A stretch of 64,000 bases of DNA from Solibacillus sp040274725 (GTDB lineage: Bacteria; Bacillota; Bacilli; Bacillales_A; Planococcaceae). The translations under genes were made by a program, and so were the position numbers. Under the pieces are notes generated by a model, which was not told where the DNA came from, made no database searches, and worked only from the letters and a program-made list of their open reading frames with translations. The number at the start of each line of letters is the position of its first letter. Positions within the stretch are counted from its first letter, which is position 1. Positions 53,524 through 62,046 of this stretch are shown one piece after another. The DNA lies in contig JBEMAQ010000001.1 in the NCBI GenBank assembly GCA_040274725.1, positions 186,001 through 250,000 on the forward strand. Reading direction: 5' to 3'.

Positions 53524-54557
53524 ACTTCCTGCCCCCTTGCCAGCACGAGACGTAGCTGAAAATAGCTTAAATGTGGCAAAAGTTCTCGTAGCACCTTCAG
53601 CTTTCGCGTATCATATGCATCAATTGCATCAAACACTTGCACACGCTCCGATTGTGTGACAAACTCCTCTAACGCAAAATAACGATCATTCATCGCAATT
53701 TCGACTAAATGATCCTCAATTGTACTCGTTTTTAAACGGCGTATTTGACTAATGGCTTCAATCGAATGCCCTTCTTTATATAGCCGTGCTGTTTGCGCTG
53801 CCGAATCCGTTAACGGCACCTCAACACGAATTTGCTGGATTAATTGCGCGAGTAGTGGATAATGCGCCCCGTTTAAGTAGAGCTCATTTAACCATTGATG
53901 CAGTGCACTAATATAATAAAGCTGCATATCAAACTCACTCATATGTTTACGAAACGCCAGCTGCTGCCAAGTAAGCCCTGCCATTTGATAGCCAGATAAT
54001 CGGTAAATCAAACATTCACGTTGCACATCCGTAAGCGTTGTTGCTTGTAAGCTTTCGGTCATTTGCTCCAGTAACTGCTGTTGTAATATTCCTTTATTAT
54101 AATGATTTGCCACTAAAAATTCGCGTACCCAGCGCTGCACACTGTCATTTTTTTCAATCGGAATAAATGCCTTTATACCTGATAATTGATGTGACAGGCT
54201 CTGCACAATAAGCGAGAGCCGCGCAAAATAGTTATGCTCATTCCCGCGGTAATGCCAACCGTCAAACGCTATCGGCACCCCCTCATTCGCCTGCTCAAAT
54301 CCCGCCTCAAGCAATCGGTAATACCCATTTTCCGTTCGTTCAATATAATTTTTCGAGACTAATAAATCGATTTCCGCATCAAATTTTTTTCGTGATAATT
54401 TAGGCAACACACCAAAATATGCATGAATTTTAAAAATCCCGACATCCTGAATCGTTTGCCCTGAGCGCTTGCCTCGCAGTAAATGATATGCCGCTGAAAT
54501 CGTCCGTTCATTATGGAAGGTAGCTAATACAGTCAAAAGAATTTGTTGAAATACCAA
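53520..54557 (-). CDS. ypbB: helix-turn-helix protein YpbB
   Basis: A 345-residue protein of the YpbB family: helical throughout, with a C-terminal helix-turn-helix 40-type region (LYKEGHSIEAISQIRRLKTSTIEDHLVEIAMND) like that fused to some RecQ proteins. It probably assists RecS. The TTG start at 54557 follows GGGGGGA at seven bases; the upstream frame runs through the promoter region and is not supported. Confidence 0.85.
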   Translation of the reverse strand: MVFQQILLTVLATFHNERTISAAYHLLRGKRSGQTIQDVGIFKIHAYFGVLPKLSRKKFDAEIDLLVSKNYIERTENGYYRLLEAGFEQANEGVPIAFDGWHYRGNEHNYFARLSLIVQSLSHQLSGIKAFIPIEKNDSVQRWVREFLVANHYNKGILQQQLLEQMTESLQATTLTDVQRECLIYRLSGYQMAGLTWQQLAFRKHMSEFDMQLYYISALHQWLNELYLNGAHYPLLAQLIQQIRVEVPLTDSAAQTARLYKEGHSIEAISQIRRLKTSTIEDHLVEIAMNDRYFALEEFVTQSERVQVFDAIDAYDTRKLKVLRELLPHLSYFQLRLVLARGQEV

Positions 54558-54692
54558 TTCAAATCCCCCCAATATAATGTATTTCGTTAAATGTGTTACA
54601 ATATTAATAACTTGCACGTTAAAATTGTCAAAAGGATGAATTTTCAATCCATTACTATCTCAGACAAATGTATGAAATTAAGGTTTTGCCTG

Positions 54693-54721
54693 TTGAAAAG
54701 TAAAGTAAACACATTTAGAAT
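54693..54721 (+). promoter_or_regulatory. sigma-A promoter of the ferredoxin gene
   Basis: TTGAAA, a 17-base spacer and TAGAAT, about 45 bases upstream of the ferredoxin start. The spacing is ideal and both boxes match five of six consensus bases approximately. Confidence 0.6.
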
Positions 54722-54766
54722 AAATAAGAGCTTTAACAGAGCAACGCATAAAAGGAGAGAATACAG

Positions 54767-55015
54767 ATGCCAAAATATACAATTGTAGATAAAGATACTT
54801 GTATCGCTTGCGGCGCTTGTGGCGCAGCAGCACCAGATATTTATGACTATGATGATGAAGGAATTGCCTTCGTTATTTTAGATGATAACATGGGGACTAC
54901 TGAAGTACCAGAGGACCTATTAGAAGACATGCAAGACGCATTCGAAGGCTGCCCAACAGATTCAATCAAAGTAGCAGACGAAACATTCGACGGCGATTCA
55001 TTAAAATTCGAATAA
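54767..55015 (+). CDS. fer: ferredoxin [4Fe-4S]
   Basis: An 82-residue acidic ferredoxin with a single [4Fe-4S] cluster: CIACGACG supplies the Cys cluster near the N-terminus and GCPTDSIK the last ligand. Same type as Bacillus fer. It is divergent from ypbB, as in B. subtilis, and monocistronic, with its own promoter and terminator. It donates electrons to partners such as P450s or biotin synthesis enzymes encoded elsewhere. Confidence 0.95.
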   Translation: MPKYTIVDKDTCIACGACGAAAPDIYDYDDEGIAFVILDDNMGTTEVPEDLLEDMQDAFEGCPTDSIKVADETFDGDSLKFE

Positions 55016-55022
55016 AAGTTAA

Positions 55023-55050
55023 AAGCAACCTCGCAGCAGCGGGGTTGCTT
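55023..55050 (+). terminator. terminator of fer
   Basis: AAGCAACCtCGC / GCGgGGTTGCTT stem with a 4-base loop and a run of seven T. Confidence 0.92.
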
Positions 55051-55165
55051 TTTTTAGCACTTGAAACGTATAAAAATCGCTAAAGTACCTGTGTAGACAA
55101 AACAGATGCTTTAGCATTTCCTATTTTCCACCTCACTTAAGCCAAACGAAATTTCAAATCCGCTG

Positions 55166-55215
55166 TTGCACACACCACCATGACCTGTTATAGTTATTTT
55201 AGTAGTTGGTACTAA
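55166..55215 (+). promoter_or_regulatory. fabI promoter with FapR operator
   Basis: A sigma-A promoter (TTGCAC, 17-base spacer, TATAGT at 55189-55194) is followed at the expected start point by TTAGTAGTTGGTACTAA (55199-55215). This 17-base inverted repeat (TTAGTA-N5-TACTAA) has the form of the FapR operator of fatty-acid genes in Bacillales, with the box placed over the transcription start as usual. FapR itself is not in the window. Confidence 0.78.
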
Positions 55216-55243
55216 CAACTGATTATATAGGGGTGTCTTAAAA

Positions 55244-56020
55244 ATGGATTTATTACAATTAGCAAATAAAACAGTGGTCGTGATGGGTGTAGCCAATGAG
55301 CGCAGTATCGCATGGGGCGTTGCAAAACGCTTATTAGAAGTGGATGCAAACGTGGTGTTCACCTACCGGAAAGAACGTTCAAAAGGAAAAATCGAAAAAT
55401 TATTAGCAAATTATACTGATAAAAAAACAGCCATTGTGGAATGTGATGTCAATCATGATGCATCCATCCAACAAGCGTTCGCGCAAATTGGTGAAGCGTA
55501 CGGACAAATTGACGGCATTGTCCATTCTGTTGCCTTTGCATATGCAGAAGATTTAAAAAATCGTTTTGTTGAAACATCACGTGAGGGCTATGCGTTTGCA
55601 CAAGATACGAGTGCCTATTCGCTTGTTGCTGTCGCAAATGCGGCCAAACCATACTTAACAAATGAGGCATCCATTGTGACGATGAGCTACCTTGGTGCAG
55701 AGCGTGTACTTGACGGCTACAATGTCATGGGTGTCGCAAAGGCCGCACTCGAAGCAGCCATGCGCTATTTAGCCGCTGACCTTGGGAAAGAAGGCATACG
55801 CGTGAACGCAATTTCCGCTGGCGCCATCCGTACACTTGCCGCGAAAGGTGTACCAAGCTTCAATCAAATTTTGCATAAAATTGAAGAAACAGCACCGCTA
55901 AAGCGCAATACTAACCAAGACGAAGTGGCGGACATGACCATCGTGATGCTTTCTCGCTTATCACGCGGGGTCACAGGCGAAACGATTTACGTCGATTCTG
56001 GCTATAATATTATGGGGTAA
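55244..56020 (+). CDS. fabI: enoyl-[acyl-carrier-protein] reductase (NADH), FabI
   Basis: A 258-residue short-chain dehydrogenase-type reductase for the last step of fatty-acid elongation. The nucleotide-binding GVANERSIAWGVAK is near the N-terminus, and the catalytic Tyr-x6-Lys is YNVMGVAK; the conserved SAGAIRTLAAKGV follows. It is the target of triclosan in this family. The start follows TAGGGGTG. FapR operator upstream. Confidence 0.96.
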   Translation: MDLLQLANKTVVVMGVANERSIAWGVAKRLLEVDANVVFTYRKERSKGKIEKLLANYTDKKTAIVECDVNHDASIQQAFAQIGEAYGQIDGIVHSVAFAYAEDLKNRFVETSREGYAFAQDTSAYSLVAVANAAKPYLTNEASIVTMSYLGAERVLDGYNVMGVAKAALEAAMRYLAADLGKEGIRVNAISAGAIRTLAAKGVPSFNQILHKIEETAPLKRNTNQDEVADMTIVMLSRLSRGVTGETIYVDSGYNIMG

Positions 56021-56027
56021 TGAAGAA

Positions 56028-56058
56028 GGCTCGTTATTATGAAAAATAATAACGCGCC
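56028..56058 (+). terminator. terminator of fabI
   Basis: GGCTCGTTATTA / TAATAACGCGCC stem (one mismatch) with a 7-base loop and a T-run (CTCTTTTT). Confidence 0.85.
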
Positions 56059-56131
56059 CTCTTTTTATACTTTTCTGCAATTTCTATCATTTTTTCATTT
56101 CCCTATTTTGGGGTATTATATTTACAAAAAT

Positions 56132-56262
56132 ACATTTCATACCACTATCCGATGAAATGTTGTGGAACTTTCCACGCACTTATTATCCAAAAAGGACGGG
56201 CTATTCCGCGGGGGCCCTGCCTACTATTAGCTGTGCTGAAAGTCTCCACTTTTGGCACAGCT
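56132..56262 (+). ncRNA. candidate structured RNA or leader upstream of a chemoreceptor
   Basis: Four consecutive hairpins. They are ACATTTCAT / ATGAAATGT (56132-56160), GTGGAA / TTCCAC (56162-56175), AGG-ac-GGGC / GCCC-tg-CCT (56193-56222) and a 15-base terminator stem AGCTGTGCTGAAAGT / ACTTTTGGCACAGCT (56229-56262) followed by TTTTCTT. A -10-like TATTAT lies at 56114-56119. No reading frame covers it. It is either an independent small RNA of about 140 bases, or a cis-acting leader of the gene at 56363. I do not recognise a known riboswitch class. Confidence 0.42.
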
Positions 56263-56362
56263 TTTCTTATACAGAAACGTCACATTCTAAAAAGAATTAT
56301 TACCCATAAAATTGTAATTATATGTTAAAATTATTAAAACAAAAATGTAGGGGGACTTGGTT

Positions 56363-57208
56363 ATGGCTTCAATTAATTATTCTGAACTAGATGAATCGTT
56401 ACAATACCTTATTCATTTTGCGCCAACAGTAAAAAAATTATTTACAGCAGATGTTGCCATCTCTATTTCGGATTTAGAAACCGTTGTATTACAGCTCCAT
56501 TCAAAGGAATTATCCGCTGTAGGGGACATGCTTGGTCACAGATTAACAGAAAAAGATCCAATGATTGACGTGATGCGCCGCAATCGTGAACAAATGATGA
56601 CAATCCCACGTGAATATTACGGCGTTGATCTGAAAGTAGCCATCGTTCCAATTACAAATAAACAAGGTAAAGTTGTCGGAAGCTTAGGAGTGAGCTCTAG
56701 CATTCATAATCGTGTCGATTTAATCGATATTGCCGATAAATTCGCCTCGTCATCAGAGGAAATCGGTGCTTCTACAGAGGAATTAACCGTTTCTGCATCC
56801 AATTTATCACAATATATGACACAAATTACGACAGCACAGGAGGATTTAGCGCATCAGGTGGCCAATTCCTCTAAAATTTTAGATATGATTAATAACGTAG
56901 CGAAAAACACACGCATTTTAGGCTTCAATGCCGGTATTGAGGCGGCACGCTCTGGAGAGCATGGCCGCGGCTTTGCAGTCGTAGCGAAAGAAATTACAAA
57001 GCTCGCCGACCAAAGCGGTGAATCCGTTAATGAAATCCGCCAACTACTTGACGTGATGAAAGCAAAGGTAGAGGAAGTTTCTGAAACGGTCAATAAAACA
57101 TTACATATTTCAGAAAATCAAACTGCCGCCATTATTGAAATCTCCTCATCTATTCAACAATTAACTGAAGTCGCCGAAAAAATTGATGATTTAGCACAAC
57201 GTATTTAA
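56363..57208 (+). CDS. soluble chemoreceptor (YfmS-like)
   Basis: A 281-residue cytoplasmic receptor without membrane helices. The N-terminal part (about 1-120) is a small sensor-like domain with DLKVAIVPITNKQGKVVGSLGVS; the C-terminal part is a short MCP signalling domain with the tip RILGFNAGIEAARSGEHGRGFAVVA. The ATG at 56363 follows GTAGGGGGA. It resembles B. subtilis YfmS. The ligand is unknown, and a chain of hairpins precedes the gene. Confidence 0.88.
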   Translation: MASINYSELDESLQYLIHFAPTVKKLFTADVAISISDLETVVLQLHSKELSAVGDMLGHRLTEKDPMIDVMRRNREQMMTIPREYYGVDLKVAIVPITNKQGKVVGSLGVSSSIHNRVDLIDIADKFASSSEEIGASTEELTVSASNLSQYMTQITTAQEDLAHQVANSSKILDMINNVAKNTRILGFNAGIEAARSGEHGRGFAVVAKEITKLADQSGESVNEIRQLLDVMKAKVEEVSETVNKTLHISENQTAAIIEISSSIQQLTEVAEKIDDLAQRI

Positions 57209-57215
57209 CGATTTG

Positions 57216-57237
57216 CCTACCGTTTGATCACGGTAGG
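57216..57237 (+). terminator. terminator of the soluble chemoreceptor gene
   Basis: CCTACCG / CGGTAGG stem with an 8-base loop followed by TTTTTT. Confidence 0.88.
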
Positions 57238-57297
57238 TTTTTTAGTGCGCTTTTTTATGTCATTTGCATAATTTAAATAAATAAAGGAGATGGGCTT

Positions 57298-57555
57298 TTG
57301 AGTAAAAATAATGCTGAGGCACAAAATGCGGACTCTTTCGATATATATGTAGCAAAATTAGCAGTCGCTGGTGCAGCTGTTGTCGTGTTAGGCGATAGTC
57401 TTGCTTTACTCGCAGCAAGCCTCGCCCTGCAATCATTACAGCAATCCAGTTCAGATCCCCCTACCCCACTTCCACAACAACCAGATGAACAAATTGATTA
57501 TTTAATTCGGGAATTGAAGCAAATTAAGAAAATGATGCGGGATTATAAAGCTTGA
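57298..57555 (+). CDS. small protein with one hydrophobic segment, unknown
   Basis: An 85-residue protein. A TTG start follows AAAGGAGATGG at good spacing. A hydrophobic stretch of Ala, Val and Leu (residues 18-45) is followed by a Pro/Gln-rich linker and a charged C-terminal helix. It looks like a small membrane protein or a short coiled coil. It lies downstream of the chemoreceptor terminator, so may be a separate transcript. I do not recognise a family; similar small proteins occur in Bacillales. Confidence 0.6.
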   Translation: MSKNNAEAQNADSFDIYVAKLAVAGAAVVVLGDSLALLAASLALQSLQQSSSDPPTPLPQQPDEQIDYLIRELKQIKKMMRDYKA

Positions 57556-57590
57556 TGTTTGTGGGCAAAATGTGGACAATAGAAAATCAA

Positions 57591-57620
57591 AAAGCGCTAG
57601 AGCCAATGCCCTAGCGCTTT
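57591..57620. terminator. bidirectional terminator between the small gene and glnA
   Basis: AAAGCGCTAG / CTAGCGCTTT 10-base perfect stem with a 10-base loop and A/T runs on both sides. It serves convergent transcripts. Confidence 0.88.
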
Positions 57621-57625
57621 TCTTA

Positions 57626-58984
57626 TTAAAACATCTTCAAGTATTGGTCGCGTTCCCACTGCGTTACAGTTGTGCGGAACATATCGAACTCTACTTCTTT
57701 TGCTTCTTTGAAGTTCGCATAAATGTGCTCACCTAAAGCGTCGACTACTACTTGGTCCTCAGCTAATGTTTTTAGTGCTGCATCTAATGAACCTGGTAAG
57801 CTATCGATACCGTTTTCAGTACGCTCTTCTAAGTTCATGCGGTAAATGTTGCGGTCTACTGGCGCTGGTGGTGTTAAGCCATTTTTCACGCCGTCTAAGC
57901 CAGCTGCTAAAATTACCGCCATTGCAAGGTACGGGTTGGCAGATGGATCAACTGAACGTAATTCGATACGAGTTGATAAGCCGCGTGATGCTGGGATACG
58001 GATTAGCGGTGAGCGGTTTTGCGCTGACCACGCTACGTAGCAAGGCGCCTCATAACCTGGTACTAAACGCTTGTAAGAGTTGACAGTTGGGTTTGTTACC
58101 GCTGTGAAACCTTGTACGTGCTTCAGTACGCCCGCCATGAATTGTTTTGCTGTTTCAGATAATTGTAAGTCTGCACCTTCATCCCAGAATGCGTTATTCT
58201 CACCTTTGAATAAAGATAAGTTAAAGTGCATACCTGAACCGTTTACACCGAATAATGGTTTTGGCATGAATGTTGCGTGTAAGCCGTGCTTACGTGCAAT
58301 TGTTTTTACTACTAATTTAAACGTTTGAATGTTATCACACGCTTCGATTGCGTTCGCATATTTGAAGTCGATTTCGTGCTGGCCAGGCGCTACCTCGTGG
58401 TGAGATGCTTCGATTTCAAAGCCCATCTCCTCAAGCTCTAATACGATATCGCGGCGGCAGTTTTCACCAAGGTCTGTTGGCGCTAAGTCGAAGTAACCAC
58501 CGTCATCATTTAGCTCTAATGTTGGTTGACCTTTTTCATCTAATTTGAATAAGAAGAATTCTGGCTCTGGCCCTAAGTTAAAGCCTGTGAAACCAAGCTC
58601 TTCCATTTCTTTTAAAATACGTTTTAAGTTTGAACGAGGGTCGCCTTCAAATGGAGTACCGTCTGGACGAGCGATGTCACAGATTAAACGCGCTACTTTG
58701 CCTTTTTCAGCTGTCCATGGGAAGATCATGAACGTATCTAAGTCTGGGCGTAAGTACATATCAGATTCTTCGATACGTACGAAACCTTCGATTGAAGAAC
58801 CATCAAACATCATTTTGTTATCAAGCGCTTTTTCTAATTGGCTTACAGGGATTTCAACGTTTTTAATTGTACCTAAGATATCTGTGAACTGAAGACGGAT
58901 AAATTTAACATTTTTGTCCACTACGATTTGCTTAATGTCTTCTTTTGTTAATTTGCTTACACCGTTTACAACTGTATTCGTCAT
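57626..58984 (-). CDS. glnA: glutamine synthetase type I
   Basis: A 452-residue GSI enzyme making glutamine from glutamate and ammonia. Signature motifs include MFDGSSIEGF, GPEPEFFLF, the ATP-binding HATFMPKPLFGVNGSGMHFNLS and RNRSPLIRIP-type NRSPLIRIPASRG. No adenylylation tyrosine loop of the beta type was seen, consistent with the alpha subtype of Firmicutes. It follows glnR in a glnRA operon, and the start follows AGGAGAGTG. Confidence 0.97.
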   Translation of the reverse strand: MTNTVVNGVSKLTKEDIKQIVVDKNVKFIRLQFTDILGTIKNVEIPVSQLEKALDNKMMFDGSSIEGFVRIEESDMYLRPDLDTFMIFPWTAEKGKVARLICDIARPDGTPFEGDPRSNLKRILKEMEELGFTGFNLGPEPEFFLFKLDEKGQPTLELNDDGGYFDLAPTDLGENCRRDIVLELEEMGFEIEASHHEVAPGQHEIDFKYANAIEACDNIQTFKLVVKTIARKHGLHATFMPKPLFGVNGSGMHFNLSLFKGENNAFWDEGADLQLSETAKQFMAGVLKHVQGFTAVTNPTVNSYKRLVPGYEAPCYVAWSAQNRSPLIRIPASRGLSTRIELRSVDPSANPYLAMAVILAAGLDGVKNGLTPPAPVDRNIYRMNLEERTENGIDSLPGSLDAALKTLAEDQVVVDALGEHIYANFKEAKEVEFDMFRTTVTQWERDQYLKMF

Positions 58985-59012
58985 ACTTCAACACTCTCCT
59001 TCTATTTGGGTA

Positions 59013-59405
59013 CTACTCATTTTTATATTGAAAGAAACGCGATAAGTCGCCTTGACGTAGCGAAGTTTTCTGCATACGTTGTGCCTGCTGCATTTCTTCT
59101 CGTAATATTGCACGTAGTTCTGAATCCGACATTTGCATATTGTCAGAACTTCTGACATCATCATTTCGCATCGCGAACACTTTTTTCACACCAGCCATAT
59201 TAATGCCCTGATCTAGTAATTCTCTAATTTCTAGTAGCGCATCAATGTCATCTAAAGAAAACATACGTCTGTTTCCTTCTGACCGGGCAGGTACGATTAA
59301 TTCATGTTCCTCGTAGTAGCGAATTTGTCTAGCCGTTAATTCTGTTAGTTGCATCACCATGCTAATTGGCAGTAACGGCATTGCTCTTCGAAACTCTCGA
59401 CTCAT
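59013..59405 (-). CDS. glnR: MerR-family nitrogen regulator GlnR
   Basis: A 130-residue repressor. The N-terminal MerR winged helix (IGIV-like ISMVMQLTELTARQIRYYEEHELIVPARSEGNRRMFS) is intact, followed by a dimerisation helix and a short regulatory tail. It represses glnRA when glutamine synthetase is feedback-inhibited. The ATG at 59405 matches the family length; an adjacent ATG at 59408 is possible. Two operator boxes lie upstream. Confidence 0.96.
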   Translation of the reverse strand: MSREFRRAMPLLPISMVMQLTELTARQIRYYEEHELIVPARSEGNRRMFSLDDIDALLEIRELLDQGINMAGVKKVFAMRNDDVRSSDNMQMSDSELRAILREEMQQAQRMQKTSLRQGDLSRFFQYKNE

Positions 59406-59431
59406 CATCTCGCCTCCCTTTCTTGATTCTT

Positions 59432-59483
59432 ACTTTAACGCAACGTAAAGTACGTTGTCAATTTAATGTTATAAAAACTAACA
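59432..59483 (-). promoter_or_regulatory. glnRA promoter with two GlnR operators
   Basis: On the minus strand TGTTAGTTTTTATAACA (59467-59483) fits the GlnR consensus TGTNA-N7-TNACA. A second, imperfect box TGACAACGTACTTTACG (59444-59460) overlaps a -35 TTGACA (59456-59461). A -10-like TAAAGT lies at 59432-59437 after an 18-base spacer. Two-operator layout, about 23 bases centre to centre, mirrors glnRA of B. subtilis. Confidence 0.75.
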
Positions 59484-59743
59484 TAGCATTTTTAGATGAC
59501 TTTCATCTCACTTTTCGAACACTTTTCCCCAAATGTATCACAAAGTATGTGCGCACCATGTTATTTTTTTAGACTTATAGAAGAAACATTATTTTCTCTA
59601 ATTATGGGAATAACATTGTAATACGTTCAAAATATGCTATATTTTCAATTGTTGGGGCTAATTTCGTTTGTTTTAGAGCGAGGAAAAGCTTTCTATTCAT
59701 TATTCATGTATAATTATTAACAACAGAAAATAGGAGGAGATTT

Positions 59744-60601
59744 ATGGCTAAGCAAAGTGTTTCCAAATCAATTGGACAAAAGTTAATCATCATTATCGGG
59801 GGTCTAATTGCGGCTTACGGATTAGAAGCAGTATTAATTCCAAACAACGTATCTGATGGAGGCGTTACAGGAATTAGTATCGTAATATCACAATTAACGC
59901 CACTTACACTCGGGATGCTAATTGCTATACTGAACATTCCATTCATTTATTTAGGCTACAAGCAAATCGGGAAAACATTCGCGATTAATTCCGTGATTGG
60001 CATTGCCGCCTTATCAATCGGCACATCACTCATGCACCATGTCCCAACAATTATTACCGGTGATGCACTACTTGTCACAGTTGTCGGAGGGATTATTATA
60101 GGTCTCGGTATGGGGCTTGCACTACGTAACGGTGGCGCATTAGACGGCATTGATATGCTAGCTGTCCTCTTATCACGTAAGCTACCATTTAGTACGAGTG
60201 ATTTGATTTTATTTTTAAACTTCTTCGTCTTCATCGTCGTTTCAACAGTATTCGGCTTCAAAGGTGCACTCCTTTCAGCAATCGCCTACTATATCGCATC
60301 GAAAGTGATTCATATCGTAGAGGAGGGCTTTAGCGGCTCAAAAACATTCAAAATTATTACAAGCGAGCCGATTCAAATGGTCGAAACAATTCGCGATCGT
60401 CTAGGCCGTAGCGCAACATTCAATACCGTACACGGCGCTTATTCAAATCAAGAATTTAAAGAAATCACATGCGTTATTAACCGTATGGAAGATAACAAAA
60501 TGAAGGCGATTATCCGTGAGATTGATCCAAATGCCTTTGTGACAGTTTATGAGGTAGTCGAGGTAAAAGGCGGCAACTTCCAAAAACGCGACGTTCACTA
60601 A
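59744..60601 (+). CDS. YitT/DUF2179 membrane protein
   Basis: A 285-residue membrane protein with about six helices and a C-terminal DUF2179 domain (about 205-275). It is the second YitT-type protein of the window; the sequence differs clearly from ypjC. Function is unknown. The start follows TAGGAGGAGATTT. It ends at a strong bidirectional terminator facing brnQ. Confidence 0.88.
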   Translation: MAKQSVSKSIGQKLIIIIGGLIAAYGLEAVLIPNNVSDGGVTGISIVISQLTPLTLGMLIAILNIPFIYLGYKQIGKTFAINSVIGIAALSIGTSLMHHVPTIITGDALLVTVVGGIIIGLGMGLALRNGGALDGIDMLAVLLSRKLPFSTSDLILFLNFFVFIVVSTVFGFKGALLSAIAYYIASKVIHIVEEGFSGSKTFKIITSEPIQMVETIRDRLGRSATFNTVHGAYSNQEFKEITCVINRMEDNKMKAIIREIDPNAFVTVYEVVEVKGGNFQKRDVH

Positions 60602-60607
60602 GCCAAT

Positions 60608-60652
60608 AAAAAAAGCTTGGATTTTGTCATAACAAAATCCAAGCTTTTTTTT
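60608..60652. terminator. bidirectional terminator between yitT-type gene and brnQ
   Basis: A 20-base perfect stem of AAAAGCTTGGATTTTGT with its complement, around a 4-base loop, with A and T runs at both ends. Confidence 0.92.
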
Positions 60653-61985
60653 ATTTAACTAATGACACAATATAACCAATAACTGCTCCAACAACCGCTG
60701 GCACAATCCAGCCGAGACCGATTGAATAAAGCGGTAAGTACTGTGCATATACATCCGCCATTGCTGTCAAAAATCCTACTTCAAATGCAGGTACACTACC
60801 AACTAGTGCATTATAGCCATCAATGATACTTACAAAGAATGTTAACAGCATTGCACCAGCAAAAACACTTTGCTTGTCATTAAATAATGGTCCTATTAAT
60901 GCCAGTAGAATCAACACAATCGCCAGTGGATATAAGAACATAAGTACAGGAATCGCGTAGGTAATAATATTCGTTAAACCAAAGTTTGCAATGATAAATG
61001 ATACAGCACATAAAATAAACACAAACCATTTATAGCTAACTGCCGGAACGATTTCATTGAAAAACTCACTACAAGATGTAATCAGACCAATGCTCGTTTT
61101 TAGGCAGGCAAGGACAATAATAATCGCCAGTAAAATCGCACCATATGCACCAAAGTAATGATTGGCAACCGCCGCAAAAATTAAGCCGCCATTATCAAAT
61201 GTACCAACCGCTGTAATACTTGATGCGCCCATATATGTAATAAGCGCGTAAATGACCATCATCAGCGCCATCGCGAAAATCCCTGATTTCCATGTTGCTT
61301 TCGCAATATCCGCCTTCTCTGTAATACCCGAGCGCTTAATCGCATTAATCACGACAATCCCGAACGCGAGTGACGCAAGCGCATCCATCGTATTGTAGCC
61401 CTCTTTAAAGCCCGTCATAAACGCTTCGCTAATGTAAGCACCTGTTGGCCCTTGGAATGTACCCATCGGCTTTATAACCGCAATAATGATGAGTACAAAT
61501 AAAAACAATAAGAAAATCGGTGTTAAATATTTGCCGATGTAATCCATAATTTTCGCTGGATTTAACGAGAAATAATAAACAATCGCAAAAAATACGAAGC
61601 TAAATAACGCTAAATATAACGTAATCTGATCTGCTGCAATAAACGGCTCAAATCCTACAGCAAACGGTACCGTTGCTGTACGCGGAATCGCAAAGAACGG
61701 TCCAATTGTTAAATATAGCGCAACTGAGAACACAAGCCCAAACATTGGATGCACACGGCTCGCTAAATCACGTAGCCCGTTACTGCCTGATAAACCAATG
61801 GCTAAAATCCCTAAAAACGGTAAACCAATCGCCGTTACTAAAAAACCGAGTAATGCTAGCCAAAAGTTTGTGCCTGCTAATTGGCCAAGCTGAATCGGGA
61901 AAATTAAATTCCCTGCACCAAAGAACATACCGAATAGCATCGTTCCAATAATGGCATACGTCGAAAATGGTATTTTCTTTTCCAT
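60651..61985 (-). CDS. brnQ: branched-chain amino acid:cation symporter
   Basis: A 444-residue LIVCS-family permease with about 12 helices importing leucine, isoleucine and valine with sodium or protons. The N-terminal FGMFFGAGNLIFPIQLG is characteristic. The start at 61985 is preceded by GAGG at 11 bases; a GTG one codon upstream has the better spacing. An 11-base inverted repeat lies about 60 bases upstream. Confidence 0.93.
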   Translation of the reverse strand: MEKKIPFSTYAIIGTMLFGMFFGAGNLIFPIQLGQLAGTNFWLALLGFLVTAIGLPFLGILAIGLSGSNGLRDLASRVHPMFGLVFSVALYLTIGPFFAIPRTATVPFAVGFEPFIAADQITLYLALFSFVFFAIVYYFSLNPAKIMDYIGKYLTPIFLLFLFVLIIIAVIKPMGTFQGPTGAYISEAFMTGFKEGYNTMDALASLAFGIVVINAIKRSGITEKADIAKATWKSGIFAMALMMVIYALITYMGASSITAVGTFDNGGLIFAAVANHYFGAYGAILLAIIIVLACLKTSIGLITSCSEFFNEIVPAVSYKWFVFILCAVSFIIANFGLTNIITYAIPVLMFLYPLAIVLILLALIGPLFNDKQSVFAGAMLLTFFVSIIDGYNALVGSVPAFEVGFLTAMADVYAQYLPLYSIGLGWIVPAVVGAVIGYIVSLVK

Positions 61986-62046
61986 CACATAAAAATCCTC
62001 TCTAAGATGACTAAATATTTAATAATAATGAATTCCCAAAATTCAC

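Noticed and set aside
56190..56225. T-box-like core (TTCCGCGG) before the soluble chemoreceptor
   Set aside because: The T-box motif AGGGTGGNACCGCG is not present, there is no matching specifier stem, and the downstream gene is not an amino acid gene.
56160..56225. c-di-GMP-I riboswitch (GEMM) upstream of a chemoreceptor
   Set aside because: CACGCA and GGACG occur in the right order, but the GCAAAGCC core and the tetraloop-receptor parts are missing.
57846..58328. Plus-strand open frames opposite glnA
   Set aside because: Shadows of the glnA coding strand with no start signals.
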